Shown here piece after piece: positions 42,151-51,421 of a stretch of DNA of 64,000 nucleotides. Where the stretch lies: the NCBI RefSeq assembly GCF_002979915.1, contig NZ_PCQA01000003.1, positions 124,001 to 188,000 of the forward strand. Direction: 5' to 3'. The notes under the pieces are model-generated. The model saw only the letters and a list, made by a program, of their open reading frames with translations, was not told the DNA's origin and made no database searches. This stretch comes from Arthrobacter sp. MYb213. Lineage in GTDB: Bacteria; Actinomycetota; Actinomycetes; Actinomycetales; Micrococcaceae. Each line of letters opens with the position of its first letter. Position 1 is the stretch's first letter. Made by a program: the position numbers and the translations under genes.

Positions 42151-42906
42151 TTACCCGCGACCGATAAATGGCATGCCGGCAGCGGTGATGGTTAATTGAT
42201 TGACCGATACGGTCAGTGGACTATTGGCGAGGAAAGCCACCGCATCCGCCGCCTGTTGCAAAGCAAAAGTTGGTTCGACCTTGAGCGAGCCATCGGCCTG
42301 CAATGCACCCTGAGCGGTGCCCAGCTCATTCATGAGGTCGCTTGCGGTATTGCCTATATCAATTTGGGACGCACAAATATTAAATGGTCGGCCATCTAGC
42401 TCGATGGATTTTGTGAGCCCTGTAATCGCGTGTTTGGTGACCGCATAAGCCACCGACCGCGGCCTAGGAACCTGCGCAGAGATAGAGCCATTGTTGATGA
42501 CCCGGCCACCGCCGTGAGCTTTCATGTAGATAAAGGCCTCGCGGGCGCAATTTATCGCACCGGTGAGGTTGACCCGACAGACCTTGTCCCAATCGTCCTC
42601 GTGCAATTCATCGATTGATACCGCAGGGCCAAAAGTACCAGCATTGTTAAACAGGGTGTCGAGTCTGCCAAAGTGAGTGGTGGCCTTGGCGAATAACTCA
42701 CGGACTTGAGCGGCGCAGGTTACATCGGCGGTAAGCACTAGCGCATGCTCGTGATCTTGGGCTGCCTGGCGAAGTGTGTCCTCGGTGCGCCCTGCCAGCA
42801 CCACATTCCAGCCTTGGCTGAGCAGCGTTTGGGCGGTCGCTTTTCCAATCCCGGATCCGGCACCGGTTATCAAGATGGTGGGACGAGACGTATTTGCAGT
42901 AGCCAT
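42151..42906 (-). CDS. SDR-family NAD(P)-dependent oxidoreductase
   Basis: A 251-residue short-chain dehydrogenase. TGAGSGIG at residues 14-21 binds the cofactor, NNAG is at the family position, and the active site is formed by NGSISAQV (Ser) and YAVTK (Tyr and Lys). The Arg in LAGRTED after the second strand suggests NADPH preference. Substrate unknown. GGAGAG precedes ATG. Confidence 0.92.
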   Translation of the reverse strand: MATANTSRPTILITGAGSGIGKATAQTLLSQGWNVVLAGRTEDTLRQAAQDHEHALVLTADVTCAAQVRELFAKATTHFGRLDTLFNNAGTFGPAVSIDELHEDDWDKVCRVNLTGAINCAREAFIYMKAHGGGRVINNGSISAQVPRPRSVAYAVTKHAITGLTKSIELDGRPFNICASQIDIGNTASDLMNELGTAQGALQADGSLKVEPTFALQQAADAVAFLANSPLTVSVNQLTITAAGMPFIGRG

Positions 42907-43074
42907 TTTCTCTCCTTAGAGCACCAAAGTTCAGCACAGTGGTGCCTGATTACCGAGCTTATGAACTAGTCTGCCAATGACTGAAGTCGGTCCACGGATA
43001 TTACGCCGATGCGTAGCGCCGGCACGATAACTACTAGGCTTAGAAAGACTCAAAAAGACCTGTGAAGGATTCGT

Positions 43075-44076
43075 GTGTTCCTCGACGTACTGTTCGGTGT
43101 TTTGCCGCTCTTTTTCGTGATGCTCATTGGGTATGCGGTTAGCTATTCACCGAAGTTCCCGCCCAGCGTGGAACCAGCACTGAACGTCTTCGTTTTTTAT
43201 GTAGCGCTGCCGGCACTTTTATATAAGGTGGTTGCCCGCTCCGATATAAGTCGCGGCGTTCCGTTGGATTTTCTCTGGATCACGGTTCTAGCTACGTTGC
43301 TCTTTGCGCTCATCTGTTGGGTACTTTTTCGTTATCTTTTGCGCGTGGATCGTGGCCGTTCCCTGGCGGGGATGCTCAGTACCAGTTTCGGTAACGTCTC
43401 CTACCTAGGGATTCCAGTAATACTCGGAGTGCTCGGTAGCCAAGCCGGACTTGCCGCCGGGATGGGGCAGTTGATCCACAACGTCATTTTCATGGTCGGT
43501 TTCCCGATTCTCGCGCAACTAATGATGCCAACCGGCCCGGGAAACGGGCACAAACCAAGCGGCCGTCGTATCGCGTTGACTGTCAGAAATGCGCTGATTT
43601 ACAGCCCCGTGACGTGGGCGATGGTTATTGGCGGGGCGGTAGTCATGTGGGGGATCCCGGTACCGCAGCCAATAGATGACACAGTAGATCTAATCGCTGC
43701 CGCAGCGGCGCCCGGAGCGTTGTTCGTGATCGGGTTGTCCCTGCGACGTACGGTTCAACGAACATTAAAGCGGCGTGCCTCGGCAACTGCCGTTCCGGTG
43801 CGAGCGGCAAAACGCACCATGGGCATCATGGTGGTGGGCAAAATGCTAGCCCTGCCAATGCTCACGGTTTCATTGCTCTGGCTTTTTGCTCCAGAACTTG
43901 ATGCGATGTGGTTCAACACGGCGGTGCTGATGGCAGCTATGCCAACCTCGGCTACTGCGTACATCATGGCGCAAAACGACACCGGTGATGGCGAGCCGAC
44001 CGCACTAGCCATCGTGATCACCTGTGCCTTGTCGGTAGTTATCCTCCCGGTGCTCGCGCAGCTGGTGCTCAAGTAG
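43075..44076 (+). CDS. AEC-family transporter
   Basis: A 333-residue membrane protein with about ten helices, of the auxin efflux carrier family, whose bacterial members move malate or related acids. PLFFVMLIGYAVSYSPKFPP, then FVFYVALPALLYKVV and SFGNVSYLGIPVILGVLG (in parts) are typical, with a central charged loop KRRASATAVPVRAAKRT. GTG start at 43075. It converges with the sugar isomerase gene. Confidence 0.88.
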   Translation: MFLDVLFGVLPLFFVMLIGYAVSYSPKFPPSVEPALNVFVFYVALPALLYKVVARSDISRGVPLDFLWITVLATLLFALICWVLFRYLLRVDRGRSLAGMLSTSFGNVSYLGIPVILGVLGSQAGLAAGMGQLIHNVIFMVGFPILAQLMMPTGPGNGHKPSGRRIALTVRNALIYSPVTWAMVIGGAVVMWGIPVPQPIDDTVDLIAAAAAPGALFVIGLSLRRTVQRTLKRRASATAVPVRAAKRTMGIMVVGKMLALPMLTVSLLWLFAPELDAMWFNTAVLMAAMPTSATAYIMAQNDTGDGEPTALAIVITCALSVVILPVLAQLVLK

Positions 44077-44092
44077 GTTGCTGCGCCCGGGG

Positions 44093-45115
44093 TTATTCTT
44101 GGTTACTAAATGCCGCATCAAACCCTGCTTCGGGCAGTTTCCACAGCAGCGAACGGACGTAACTTAGCGCCTGTTTGGCGCCATGTAGACGATCCATTCC
44201 GGCGTCTTCCCATTCAACCGAGATGGGGCCGGTGTAGCCAATAGATTTCAGTGCCCGGAACGCGTCCTCCCACGGTACGTCCCCGTGGCCGGTAGAGACG
44301 AAATCCCAACCTCGGCGAGGATCACCCCATGGTAGGTGTGAACCGAGAACACCGGCCCTGCCGTTAGGGGTGCGCATCCTGGTGTCCTTGCAGTCCACGT
44401 GGTAAATCCGGTCTTTGAAGTCCCAGATAAATCCCACTGGATCAATGTTCTGCCACATCATATGTGACGGGTCCCAATTAAAACCGAATGCCGAGCGGTA
44501 TTCGATTGCTTCGAGGCTACGCACCGAAGACCAGTAGTCATACGCAATTTCCGAAGGATGAACCTCGTGTGCGAAGCGCACTCCTTGGTCATCGAAAACA
44601 TCTAGAATTGGATTCCAGCGGGTGGCGAAATCCTCATAACCTGCATCGATAACCGAGGCGGGCACCGGTGGAAATTGGGCGACATAGGGCCAAATTTTTG
44701 AGCCGGTAAATCCCACTACCACGTTAACATCGAGCTTGCGGGCCACCCTGGCCGCGCGTTTCATATCTTCCGCGGCACGCTGGCGTACCCCTTCAGCATC
44801 TCCATCTGCCCAGGTGTATCCGCGCACCATAGCCTGGTGGCGAAAATCAATGGGATCATCACAGACTGCCTGACCGGTGAGGTGGTTGGAGATTGCATGA
44901 ACCTGCAACCCATACCGATCCAAGATCTCCAGACGAGATTTCAGATAATTTGGATCTTCGTCGGCACGTTTGAGGTCTAGATGATCTCCGGAGGCCGCGA
45001 TCTCCAACCCGTCATAACCCCAGTCCGCGGCCAACTTTGCTACGTGTTCGAAGGGAAGATCTGCCCATTGCCCGGTAAAGAGTGTCACCGGGTGGGTTGC
45101 GTGTTCGGTGGTCAT
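44093..45115 (-). CDS. Sugar phosphate isomerase/epimerase-type TIM barrel protein
   Basis: A 340-residue xylose-isomerase-like TIM barrel. WGYDGLEIAASGDHLDL, FAHEVHPSEIAYDYWSS and FGFNWDPSHMMWQNIDPVGFIWDF hold metal-type Glu/His/Asp residues, and SVEWEDAGMDRLHG is near the end (in parts). Such proteins act on inositol, keto-sugars or C-glycosides. Its ATG overlaps the ROK gene stop by four bases, so the two are an operon, divergent from a sugar importer. It probably processes the sugar brought in by that importer. Confidence 0.8.
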   Translation of the reverse strand: MTTEHATHPVTLFTGQWADLPFEHVAKLAADWGYDGLEIAASGDHLDLKRADEDPNYLKSRLEILDRYGLQVHAISNHLTGQAVCDDPIDFRHQAMVRGYTWADGDAEGVRQRAAEDMKRAARVARKLDVNVVVGFTGSKIWPYVAQFPPVPASVIDAGYEDFATRWNPILDVFDDQGVRFAHEVHPSEIAYDYWSSVRSLEAIEYRSAFGFNWDPSHMMWQNIDPVGFIWDFKDRIYHVDCKDTRMRTPNGRAGVLGSHLPWGDPRRGWDFVSTGHGDVPWEDAFRALKSIGYTGPISVEWEDAGMDRLHGAKQALSYVRSLLWKLPEAGFDAAFSNQE

Positions 45116-46353
45116 CGCAGGCTCTCCTTGGTGGTTTCGTGTGAGGATCGTGTGGCGGCTCGGGAGTTTGCTAGTTCGTCGACAGCCTCGGCAGAAAGTA
45201 TGTGCGAGATGACCAGCATGCTTGCACCGCGAACACCGGCCATGTCTTTCGCCGTTGAGCCGCCGATGACTAGATGTTGGGTGGCCAAGGGCGTGGATCG
45301 GTAATAAACGACTTCACGTACGCCGGCGATGACGTGCTCGCCGGCGCGGGCCAGGCGTCCACCCAGAACGATCACCGAGGGATTGAGAAGATTCACGCAC
45401 ATGGCAAGCACTGCCCCGATATCGCGTCCGGCTTGGCGGAGCACTTGAATCGCCGCGGTGTTATTTTCCTCGGCAAGCTTTCCGACGTCAGACGCGGTCT
45501 GTACTGGATAACCTAGGGCCGCCAGGTTTTTAGCTACCGCTGCCCCGCCCGCAAGAGCCTCTAAGCAACCGGTGTTTCCGCAGCTACACGGTTTAGCTTC
45601 TCCACCGGGAACCTGCACATGGCCTAGGTCCCCAGCTGAGCCTTGGGCACCACGTTGCAGCTGGCCACCGCTAATGATGCCCACGCCGACCCCGGTCGCG
45701 ACTTTCACAAAAATAAGGTTTTCGGTAGTGGGCCAAGACAGCGTTTTCTCGCCCAGCGCCATGATGTTCACGTCGTTGTCGACCAGGACCGGGACATTAA
45801 AGTGCTCTTGAATGGTCCCGGGAATATCGAAGTCGTTCCACCCGGGCATGATGGGAGGTTTGGTGGGGCGCCCCGTTGAATGTTCGACCGGGCCAGGAAC
45901 GCCAATGGCGATGCCAGAAAGTGTGTCTACGCCGCGTGCATTACGTTGAAGCAGTTCCGTGAAGCTCTCCACGACCCACGTCAAGGTAGCAATGGGGCCG
46001 GCTGCGATGTCGACATCTGCGCGTAAGTGGTCAATGATGTTCCCGGCTAAATCGGTCAGCGCCAAAATGGCGTGCGCGGCTCCTAAATCGGCGGCGAGCA
46101 CTGTGCGCGATGTCGGTGCGAAAGCAAAGTTTGACGGTGGTCTGCCACCGGAAGACGCACTGGCCCCGACGGTGCCGATTAATTCGAGGTCAAGCAGTGC
46201 TTCTACGCGTGCTGCGATGGTGGATCGCGATAACCCGGTGATCTGGGCGAGCTCCGAGCGGGTGCGTGGTTTGCCATCACGCAGGAACTGAAACAGTTCA
46301 CCTGCACCTGGTGCAGCGGTAGGTGACTTGGGGGCAGTGATCGTCATGGACAT
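45112..46353 (-). CDS. ROK-family transcriptional repressor
   Basis: A protein of about 413 residues with an N-terminal winged helix (LRDGKPRTRSELAQITGLSR, STIAARVEALLDLELIG) and a C-terminal ROK sugar-kinase-like domain: LAADLGAAHAILALTDL, GIAIGVPGPVE, FVKVATGVGVGII and the zinc-binding CSCGNTGCLEALAGG. It should repress the divergent ABC genes until a sugar binds. ATG at 46353 is chosen; another ATG at 46347 is in frame. An inverted repeat lies between it and the ABC operon. Confidence 0.9.
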   Translation of the reverse strand: MSMTITAPKSPTAAPGAGELFQFLRDGKPRTRSELAQITGLSRSTIAARVEALLDLELIGTVGASASSGGRPPSNFAFAPTSRTVLAADLGAAHAILALTDLAGNIIDHLRADVDIAAGPIATLTWVVESFTELLQRNARGVDTLSGIAIGVPGPVEHSTGRPTKPPIMPGWNDFDIPGTIQEHFNVPVLVDNDVNIMALGEKTLSWPTTENLIFVKVATGVGVGIISGGQLQRGAQGSAGDLGHVQVPGGEAKPCSCGNTGCLEALAGGAAVAKNLAALGYPVQTASDVGKLAEENNTAAIQVLRQAGRDIGAVLAMCVNLLNPSVIVLGGRLARAGEHVIAGVREVVYYRSTPLATQHLVIGGSTAKDMAGVRGASMLVISHILSAEAVDELANSRAATRSSHETTKESLR

Positions 46354-46414
46354 GACTCTAGTGAAACACATTCAGCAAAAGATGTTGTCCAGATCACAAC
46401 TAATGACAATAGAT

Positions 46415-46433
46415 TGTCGACTTTTGCTCGACA
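46415..46433. promoter_or_regulatory. Inverted repeat in the ROK/ABC divergent promoter
   Basis: TGTCGA (46415-46420) and TCGACA (46428-46433) with a 7-base AT-rich spacer lie between the divergent starts. It is a plausible ROK operator. Confidence 0.5.
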
Positions 46434-46464
46434 GTTATCAAAAGTCAGTGTAACGTCCATCACT

Positions 46465-48003
46465 ATGAGCCACGATGAAGTCAACGGTGGGACGGGTGAG
46501 CAAGTTAATTTGCTCGAAATGCGGGGGATCGAAAAGCGATTTCCAGGCATCATTGCCTTGCAACAGGTTAGTTTCGGCGTCCAAGCCGGAGAGGTCCACT
46601 GCCTGCTGGGTCAAAATGGCGCGGGAAAGTCGACATTGATCAAAGTTCTCGCAGGGGTACACCAACCTAACGACGGAGAAATCCTGTTTGATGGCCAACA
46701 GGTCCGCTTTTCCTCTCCCGATGATGCGATCAAAGCTGGCATTGGAACGATGTACCAGGAACTCGACTTAGTCGAGTCACTGACAGTTGCACAAAATATC
46801 TTCCTAGGACACGAAAAATCCCGAGGGGGATTCAGCTCCCATAAAGCTGAACAAGTCGAGGCAGCAAAGCTTCTTGCCAGGCTAGGCCACCAGGAAATAT
46901 CACCAAGTATGGAAGTCGGCGAGCTTTCGGCGGCCGGCCAACAAATCGTCTCAATGGCCCGCGCACTGTCTCGTGAGGTGCGCCTAATTATTATGGATGA
47001 ACCCTCTGCGGTCCTCGATTCCGAAGAAGTCCGCAACCTTTTTGACACCGTCAAGGCACTAACCGCCAGTGGGGTTGCGGTCATTTACATTTCGCATCGC
47101 CTTGAAGAAATCCGGGTCATTGGCGATCGCATCACGGTCTTGAAAGACGGCCGTGCCGTCGCCTCAAACCTAGAGGTCGCCCAGACTTCCAATGGTGAAC
47201 TGATCACGCATATGACGGGCCGGACCATCAGCAATGTCTTCCCGCCGGTGGTCAGCCTTTCGGACGACGCACCAAACATTTTGCAGGTCCAAGAGCTGGT
47301 CATCGCTCCCGGACAGGAACCGCTCTCCTTTAACGTGCGTGCGGGTGAGGTGCTTGGGTTGGCGGGGCTCGTTGGTTCCGGCCGTTCGGAGATCTTGGCA
47401 GCCATATACGGCAGTACTAAACCGGTCTCCGGAGTGGTGCGCGTCGAAGGCAAACAACTGAGGCCTGGTTCTGCGGTAGCCGCCGTCAAAGCAGGTATGG
47501 GTCTTTGCCCGGAAGAACGCAAAAGCCAGGCTCTGCTACTCGACGACACTCTCATCTCGAACTTCACGCTCGCGAGTATCGGGCGCTACGGTACCGCGGG
47601 GTTTACCAGCGGTAAAAACGAGTACCAAGTCAGCATGGAGCAGATCGACAAGCTCGAATTGCGGCCCGCAGATCCCACCCGCGAGGCCCGCACGCTCTCT
47701 GGTGGAAACCAACAAAAGATCGTCTTGGGCCGCTGGCTTTCCCACGGGTGCAAGGTGCTCTTGCTTGATGAACCAACGCGAGGCGTAGATGTCGGTGCGC
47801 GAAGCGAGATCTATCAACTGATCTCCGAACTTTCCCGGGCAGGAATCGCGATCATCGTGGTATCCAGTGAACTAGAAGAAGTACTCGGATTAGGCCATCA
47901 AGTTCTGGTGGTTTCCGAGAACCGCATCGTGCACCGGGGCGCGGCAGCAGAACTGAGTGAACATCAAATTCTTGACCTTGTGATGGAAGGGACCACCCTA
48001 TGA
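46465..48003 (+). CDS. Sugar ABC importer, double ATPase (RbsA-type)
   Basis: A 512-residue fused two-domain ATPase. First domain: Walker A LLGQNGAGKSTLIKVLAG, signature ELSAAGQQIVSMARALS, Walker B LIIMDEPSAVLD. The second has a degenerate Walker A (GLVGSGRSEILAAIYG) with an intact LSGGNQQKIVLGRWL and LLLDEPTRGVDVG, exactly as in RbsA/MglA. It energises uptake of a monosaccharide or related compound. ATG at 46465; upstream frame ignored. ATGA overlap with the permease gene. Confidence 0.94.
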   Translation: MSHDEVNGGTGEQVNLLEMRGIEKRFPGIIALQQVSFGVQAGEVHCLLGQNGAGKSTLIKVLAGVHQPNDGEILFDGQQVRFSSPDDAIKAGIGTMYQELDLVESLTVAQNIFLGHEKSRGGFSSHKAEQVEAAKLLARLGHQEISPSMEVGELSAAGQQIVSMARALSREVRLIIMDEPSAVLDSEEVRNLFDTVKALTASGVAVIYISHRLEEIRVIGDRITVLKDGRAVASNLEVAQTSNGELITHMTGRTISNVFPPVVSLSDDAPNILQVQELVIAPGQEPLSFNVRAGEVLGLAGLVGSGRSEILAAIYGSTKPVSGVVRVEGKQLRPGSAVAAVKAGMGLCPEERKSQALLLDDTLISNFTLASIGRYGTAGFTSGKNEYQVSMEQIDKLELRPADPTREARTLSGGNQQKIVLGRWLSHGCKVLLLDEPTRGVDVGARSEIYQLISELSRAGIAIIVVSSELEEVLGLGHQVLVVSENRIVHRGAAAELSEHQILDLVMEGTTL

Positions 48004-49028
48004 GCTCCGCAACTTCGAGCCACGCGCGATCAACGGTGCATAACCGGCCGCGACGCAGCGTCCTGAAATGGCTACTTGATGCCGGGCTGCGCAGAAATAT
48101 GGGCCTGATTTTTGCGCTGATCTTGTTGTGCGTAGTGGGCGGCCTTACCGCCGGAGAACGGTTCGCTGATGTCAACAACATGATGACCATTCTGCGTCTG
48201 GCTGCGGTCACCGGTGTGGTCAGTATCGGGGCAACCTTCGTGATCACCATCGCCGGCATCGATCTGTCCGTGGGTGCGATCCTAGCTCTCGCAGCAGTCT
48301 GGGCGACTACCTTGTCCGGGCAGATGTTCGCAGAGAGTACCTCCTGGATCTTTTTACCCATCACCGCGATGGCCATCGGCGCCGCGGCCGGACTGGTCAA
48401 CGGTATTTTGATCGCTTATGGCAAGGTTGTTTCGTTCATTACAACCTTGGCTATGATGGCCGCCGCACGTGGTTTGGCGGAGATCATTTCAGATAAGAAA
48501 ACACAACTGATTTCGGTGGACGGATTCCTTCAAGCAATCGGTGGAGACCTATTCGGAATTCCCACTATCGTGTTGATCTTTGTCCTCGTAGCGATAGGCG
48601 GTTGGGTCTTACTTAACCGCACGACTTTCGGACGCAGAACCTTCGCCATTGGAGGAAACGCAGAAGCCGCAAGGCTCGCCGGGATCAAGGTCGAACGTCA
48701 CACCATGATCGTCTATGCGCTCGCCGGTCTATGCGCTGGAATCGGTGCTTTTATGCTCATGGCGCGTACTACCACCGGCAGTGCCACGCACGGTACTGGC
48801 TTGGAACTGGATGTCATCGCCGCGGTGGTCATTGGCGGAACTTTGCTCACCGGTGGCCGCGGCTCAATTTTTGGAACGGTGCTTGGTGTGCTGATTTTTT
48901 CCACACTGACTAACATTTTCGCGCTGAACAACCTCTCGCTGTCGGTGCAACTGGTAGCCAAGGGCGCCATTATCGTGATCGCAGTGCTGATCCAGCGGCA
49001 GCTGGCGATTAGGCAGTCGAGAACCTGA
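48000..49028 (+). CDS. Sugar ABC importer permease (RbsC-type)
   Basis: A 342-residue protein with about ten membrane helices, of the BPD_transp_2 type. FVITIAGIDLSVGAILALAAVWA, GLVNGILIAYGKVVSFITTLA and GNAEAARLAGIKVER are family hallmarks (in parts); GLELDVIAAVVIGGTLLTGGRGS is the EAA-like end. It overlaps the ATPase gene by four bases and the binding protein gene follows after 57 bases. Confidence 0.93.
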   Translation: MSSATSSHARSTVHNRPRRSVLKWLLDAGLRRNMGLIFALILLCVVGGLTAGERFADVNNMMTILRLAAVTGVVSIGATFVITIAGIDLSVGAILALAAVWATTLSGQMFAESTSWIFLPITAMAIGAAAGLVNGILIAYGKVVSFITTLAMMAAARGLAEIISDKKTQLISVDGFLQAIGGDLFGIPTIVLIFVLVAIGGWVLLNRTTFGRRTFAIGGNAEAARLAGIKVERHTMIVYALAGLCAGIGAFMLMARTTTGSATHGTGLELDVIAAVVIGGTLLTGGRGSIFGTVLGVLIFSTLTNIFALNNLSLSVQLVAKGAIIVIAVLIQRQLAIRQSRT

Positions 49029-49085
49029 TTTATCTCAAGACTTTCCGTGCACCACTCGCAGTAACAATGATTCAAAGGAGAAGAA

Positions 49086-50147
49086 ATGTTTGCCTCGAAT
49101 AAGGGTCCACGCAAGATGTTGGGTGCGGCCGCATTGCTCGCAACCTCGGCTTTTATGCTCACCTCATGCGTCTCAAACTCACCAGCACCCAGCAATGAAA
49201 CTTCCGACGCCCAGAATGCCCCGGCAGCCGCCGGCGCCAACGCCGAAGAAGGCAAGAAGGTCACCATTGGTTTGTCGGTGCCCGCCGCGGACCACGGATT
49301 CATGGCTGCCATGACTGACCTCGCGGTGGAAACCGCGAAGGATTACCCAGACGTAGAGCTGAAGGTATCCGAAGGCACCAACGACGTCAGCGTACAGATC
49401 AGCCAGGTCGAGACGATGATCAACGACAAGGTCGATGCGATTGTGCTCTTGCCTTTCGACGGGGCGGCGTTGACCAAGGTGGCGCAAAAAGCCATGGATG
49501 CAGGCATCCCGGTGATCAACGTTGACCGTGAGTTCAGTACCGCGCAATCGTCTCGAGTCACGGTGCTCGGCGATAACTATGGTGTGGGAGTCTCCGCTGG
49601 CGACTTCATCTGCGCCGAACTGGGTGACAAAAAAGACGCCAAAATCGGTGAAATTCCTGGAATTGATTCCTTGCCACTCACCCAGGAGCGTAGTGAAGGT
49701 TTCAAAGATTCGCTGGCCAAATGTGGTCTTGAAGTTTCAAACCGAGTTCCAGCAGAGTTCACCGTAGAATCCGGTGAGCGTGCCGCCTCAAACCTGTTGC
49801 AAGCTGCACCTCATCTGGATGCGATCTGGAACCACGATGATGATCAGGGCGTCGGGGTGCTGGCAGCCATTAAAGCCGCAGACCGTAGCGAATTCTTCAT
49901 GGTAGGTAACGGTGGTTCGGCAAATATGATGCGTGAGATTCAGTCCGGAGATTCGGTGGTCAAGGCGACCACCGTGTACCCGGCATATCAGGCTGCTGAT
50001 GGAGTGAGGATGGCGCGACTCGTTGCGCAGGAACGTTCGTTGGAAGACCTGTTGGACATTGAAATTCCGCGCAAAGTTGTGCTGTACGCCGCCGTGGTGA
50101 CCAAGGACAACGTGGAGAAATATTTGCCTACAGCCTTTGAGTCCTAG
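49086..50147 (+). CDS. Sugar ABC importer substrate-binding lipoprotein
   Basis: A 353-residue periplasmic-binding-type lipoprotein. The signal peptide MLGAAALLATSAFMLTSC ends in a lipobox Cys. The mature domain starts KVTIGLSVPAADHGFMAAM, typical of ribose/galactose binding proteins, and continues NDKVDAIVLLPFDGAALT and PVINVDREF. Excellent ribosome binding site (AAAGGAG). It selects the sugar for the importer. The natural ligand is not inferable. Confidence 0.93.
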   Translation: MFASNKGPRKMLGAAALLATSAFMLTSCVSNSPAPSNETSDAQNAPAAAGANAEEGKKVTIGLSVPAADHGFMAAMTDLAVETAKDYPDVELKVSEGTNDVSVQISQVETMINDKVDAIVLLPFDGAALTKVAQKAMDAGIPVINVDREFSTAQSSRVTVLGDNYGVGVSAGDFICAELGDKKDAKIGEIPGIDSLPLTQERSEGFKDSLAKCGLEVSNRVPAEFTVESGERAASNLLQAAPHLDAIWNHDDDQGVGVLAAIKAADRSEFFMVGNGGSANMMREIQSGDSVVKATTVYPAYQAADGVRMARLVAQERSLEDLLDIEIPRKVVLYAAVVTKDNVEKYLPTAFES

Positions 50148-50191
50148 ACCGCAGAGCGTAGCGAAATTAGTCCCATTAGAAGGAGAAGCAA

Positions 50192-51340
50192 ATGCTCAGA
50201 ACAGGATCGGCCCTCGGGGTTGCGGTGATTGGCCATTCGTTCATGGGCAAAGCCCATTCCCAAGCGTGGCGAAACGTTAACGCCACCTACGATTCGACCC
50301 TGGTGAGCATGCGGGTGCTGGTGGGCTCTAACCCCACCAGCACCGCAGAATCGGCTGCCAAATTTGGGTGGGAAGAATCTAGCACCGACTGGCGCGCGAC
50401 AATCCTCCGTGAGGATATCGACATTGTCGATATCTGCACCCCAGGCGCCCTGCATGCTGAGATAGCACTCTTTGCTCTAGCGCATGGCAAACACGTGGTG
50501 GTTGAAAAGCCACTGGCTAACACGCTGGCCGAGGCCGAGGAGATGAATGCGGCCGCGCTGGCAGCGGCCGAGCGTGGAGTTATCAGCATGGTGGGGTTCA
50601 ACTACCGGAGAATTCCTGCCCTAGCAATGGCTCAGCGATTGATAGCCGAAGGACGACTGGGCCAATTGCGACAACTGAACATTCGCTACTATCAGGACTG
50701 GCTAGTCGATGATGCCGCTCCTATGACGTGGCGGTTGCGCAAGGATGAAGCAGGGTCCGGGGCGCTGGGAGATTTGGGTTCTCACGCGGTGGACCAGCTC
50801 AGGTTTCTCATCGGGGCACAGATTAGCTCGGTTTCGGCGACCAGCCGCACCTTTGTCACCGAACGGACTGGAGACTCGGGGACAGAACAGGTCAGTGTCG
50901 ACGATGCGATCTGGGCGACCTTGGAACTGGATAATGGCGCGATCGCCACGGTGGAAGCCAGCCGGATGGCAACAGGCAAGAAGAATTCCCTGCGTATCGA
51001 GGTTTACGGATCCCAGGGATCTTTAGAATTCGATTTGGAGTCCATGAATTTTTTGAAGTTGTACGAGGCTTCGGGTGATACCGGGGAGCATGGTTTCAAA
51101 TCGATTATGGTCACCGAACCAGAGCACCCGTACTTAGAAGGCTGGTGGCCGACCGGTCACGTACTTGGTTGGGCGGAAAGCTTTACCCATGAAATCCGGG
51201 ATTTCTTAGCGGCTATCGGCAGTGGCATCCCGGCAAGCCCATCGTTCGCTGATGGACTTGCGGTGCAGCGGGTACTGGCAGGAATCGAAGATAGTGCGGT
51301 CCAAAGTGGTGCGAGGGTGCAGCTGGCCGTTGGGAAATAA
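50192..51340 (+). CDS. Gfo/Idh/MocA-family dehydrogenase
   Basis: A 382-residue NAD(P)-dependent oxidoreductase. The Rossmann start is GVAVIGHSFMGKAHSQAW, with VDICTPGALHAEIALFALAHGKHVVVEKPLANT (in parts: GKHVVVEKPLA, the conserved EKP) and AGSGALGDLGSHAVDQL as the catalytic loop (DLGSHAVD, Asp and His). It oxidises or interconverts sugars or cyclitols. It lies 44 bases after the binding protein gene, so the imported compound is probably its substrate, with the TIM-barrel protein as a partner. Confidence 0.92.
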   Translation: MLRTGSALGVAVIGHSFMGKAHSQAWRNVNATYDSTLVSMRVLVGSNPTSTAESAAKFGWEESSTDWRATILREDIDIVDICTPGALHAEIALFALAHGKHVVVEKPLANTLAEAEEMNAAALAAAERGVISMVGFNYRRIPALAMAQRLIAEGRLGQLRQLNIRYYQDWLVDDAAPMTWRLRKDEAGSGALGDLGSHAVDQLRFLIGAQISSVSATSRTFVTERTGDSGTEQVSVDDAIWATLELDNGAIATVEASRMATGKKNSLRIEVYGSQGSLEFDLESMNFLKLYEASGDTGEHGFKSIMVTEPEHPYLEGWWPTGHVLGWAESFTHEIRDFLAAIGSGIPASPSFADGLAVQRVLAGIEDSAVQSGARVQLAVGK

Positions 51341-51344
51341 AAAA

Positions 51345-51401
51345 GTACAGCAGCCCAGCGATCAAATGATTCTTCATCGGATGATCGCTGGCCTGCAGTA
51401 C
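51345..51401. terminator. Bidirectional terminator between the sugar locus and the YhgE-like gene
   Basis: An inverted repeat of 20 bases (51345-51364 with 51382-51401) with one mismatch lies between the two convergent stops. Confidence 0.75.
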
Positions 51402-51421
51402 GGGGTGGAAGCAAGGAATAG

